Positions 16,704-16,725 of a stretch of 16,725 bases of DNA are shown piece after piece. Numbering within the stretch: position 1 is the stretch's first letter; the number at the start of each line of letters is the position of its first letter. Position numbers and translations under genes: made by a program. Source of the stretch: Acanthamoeba lenticulata (taxonomy: Eukaryota > Discosea > Longamoebia > Acanthamoebidae); assembly GCA_002179805.1 (NCBI GenBank), contig NAVB01002170.1, positions 1-16,725 on the forward strand, given 5' to 3'. The notes beneath the pieces were generated by a model. It saw nothing but the letters and a program-made list of their open reading frames with translations. It had not been told where the DNA came from and made no database searches.

Positions 16704-16725
16704 CTGCGCGATCCCCCCCCCCCAA

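Noticed and set aside
1..16725. tRNA, rRNA, CRISPR array, transposon or viral remnant
   Set aside because: I looked for cloverleaf boxes, spaced direct repeats, terminal inverted repeats, and integrase or reverse-transcriptase motifs on both strands and recognised none. A tRNA or repeat search program would be more sensitive.

Overview
The window is nuclear DNA from a GC-rich, intron-dense eukaryote, most likely a free-living amoebozoan of the Acanthamoeba type. I infer this from small (55-241 nt) frequent introns, very compact spacing, GC-rich codon use and the gene set: an RWP-RK regulator outside plants, an organellar PPR protein, an ER cyclophilin, poly(A)-binding protein and a rhomboid. 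It is not bacterial. The species is an inference from style, not from a database match.

Layout, left to right. (1) 48-3232 (-): 5' part of an intron-rich pentatricopeptide-repeat gene that runs off the left edge. (2) 3565-5526 (-): an RWP-RK transcription-factor-like gene whose DNA-binding motif is split by a 24-nt microexon. (3) 5599-8521 (+): PH domain plus coiled-coil protein, possibly sharing a 72-bp divergent promoter with gene 2. (4) 8652-9032 (+): a tiny single-pass membrane protein gene with ambiguous splicing. (5) 9162-10471 (+): ankyrin-KH-KH-RG-rich RNA-binding protein. (6) 10709-11745 (-): secretory-pathway cyclophilin, seven exons. (7) 12165-14072 (+): intronless poly(A)-binding protein with a TATA-like box, a pyrimidine tract and an A-rich 5' leader. 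(8) 14429-15354 (+): Lys/Ser/Arg/Asp-rich SR-like nuclear protein. (9) 15486-16703 (-): rhomboid-family intramembrane protease lacking its 5' end.

Exon-intron models were built by hand. I required GT-AG (once GC-AG) borders, continuous reading frame, and continuity of recognisable domains across each junction. The summed coding lengths of the five multi-exon genes that are complete and unambiguous (RWP-RK 465 aa, PH 677 aa, ankyrin-KH 362 aa, cyclophilin 201 aa, SR-like 261 aa) are all multiples of three, which supports them. In these models 33 of 37 GT donors carry C at intron position +4 (GTACGT, GTGCGC, GTTCGT and similar) instead of the usual A.

No operon-like logic links the genes; it is a housekeeping neighbourhood. 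A theme is RNA biology (PPR, KH, PABP, SR-like), but I treat this as coincidence unless shown otherwise. No mobile element, tRNA, rRNA, CRISPR array or viral remnant was recognised. I found no evidence for a wholly new system; the most interesting points are the PABP leader, the RWP-RK microexon and alternative acceptor, the donor-site consensus, and the unidentified small membrane protein and PH-protein tail.
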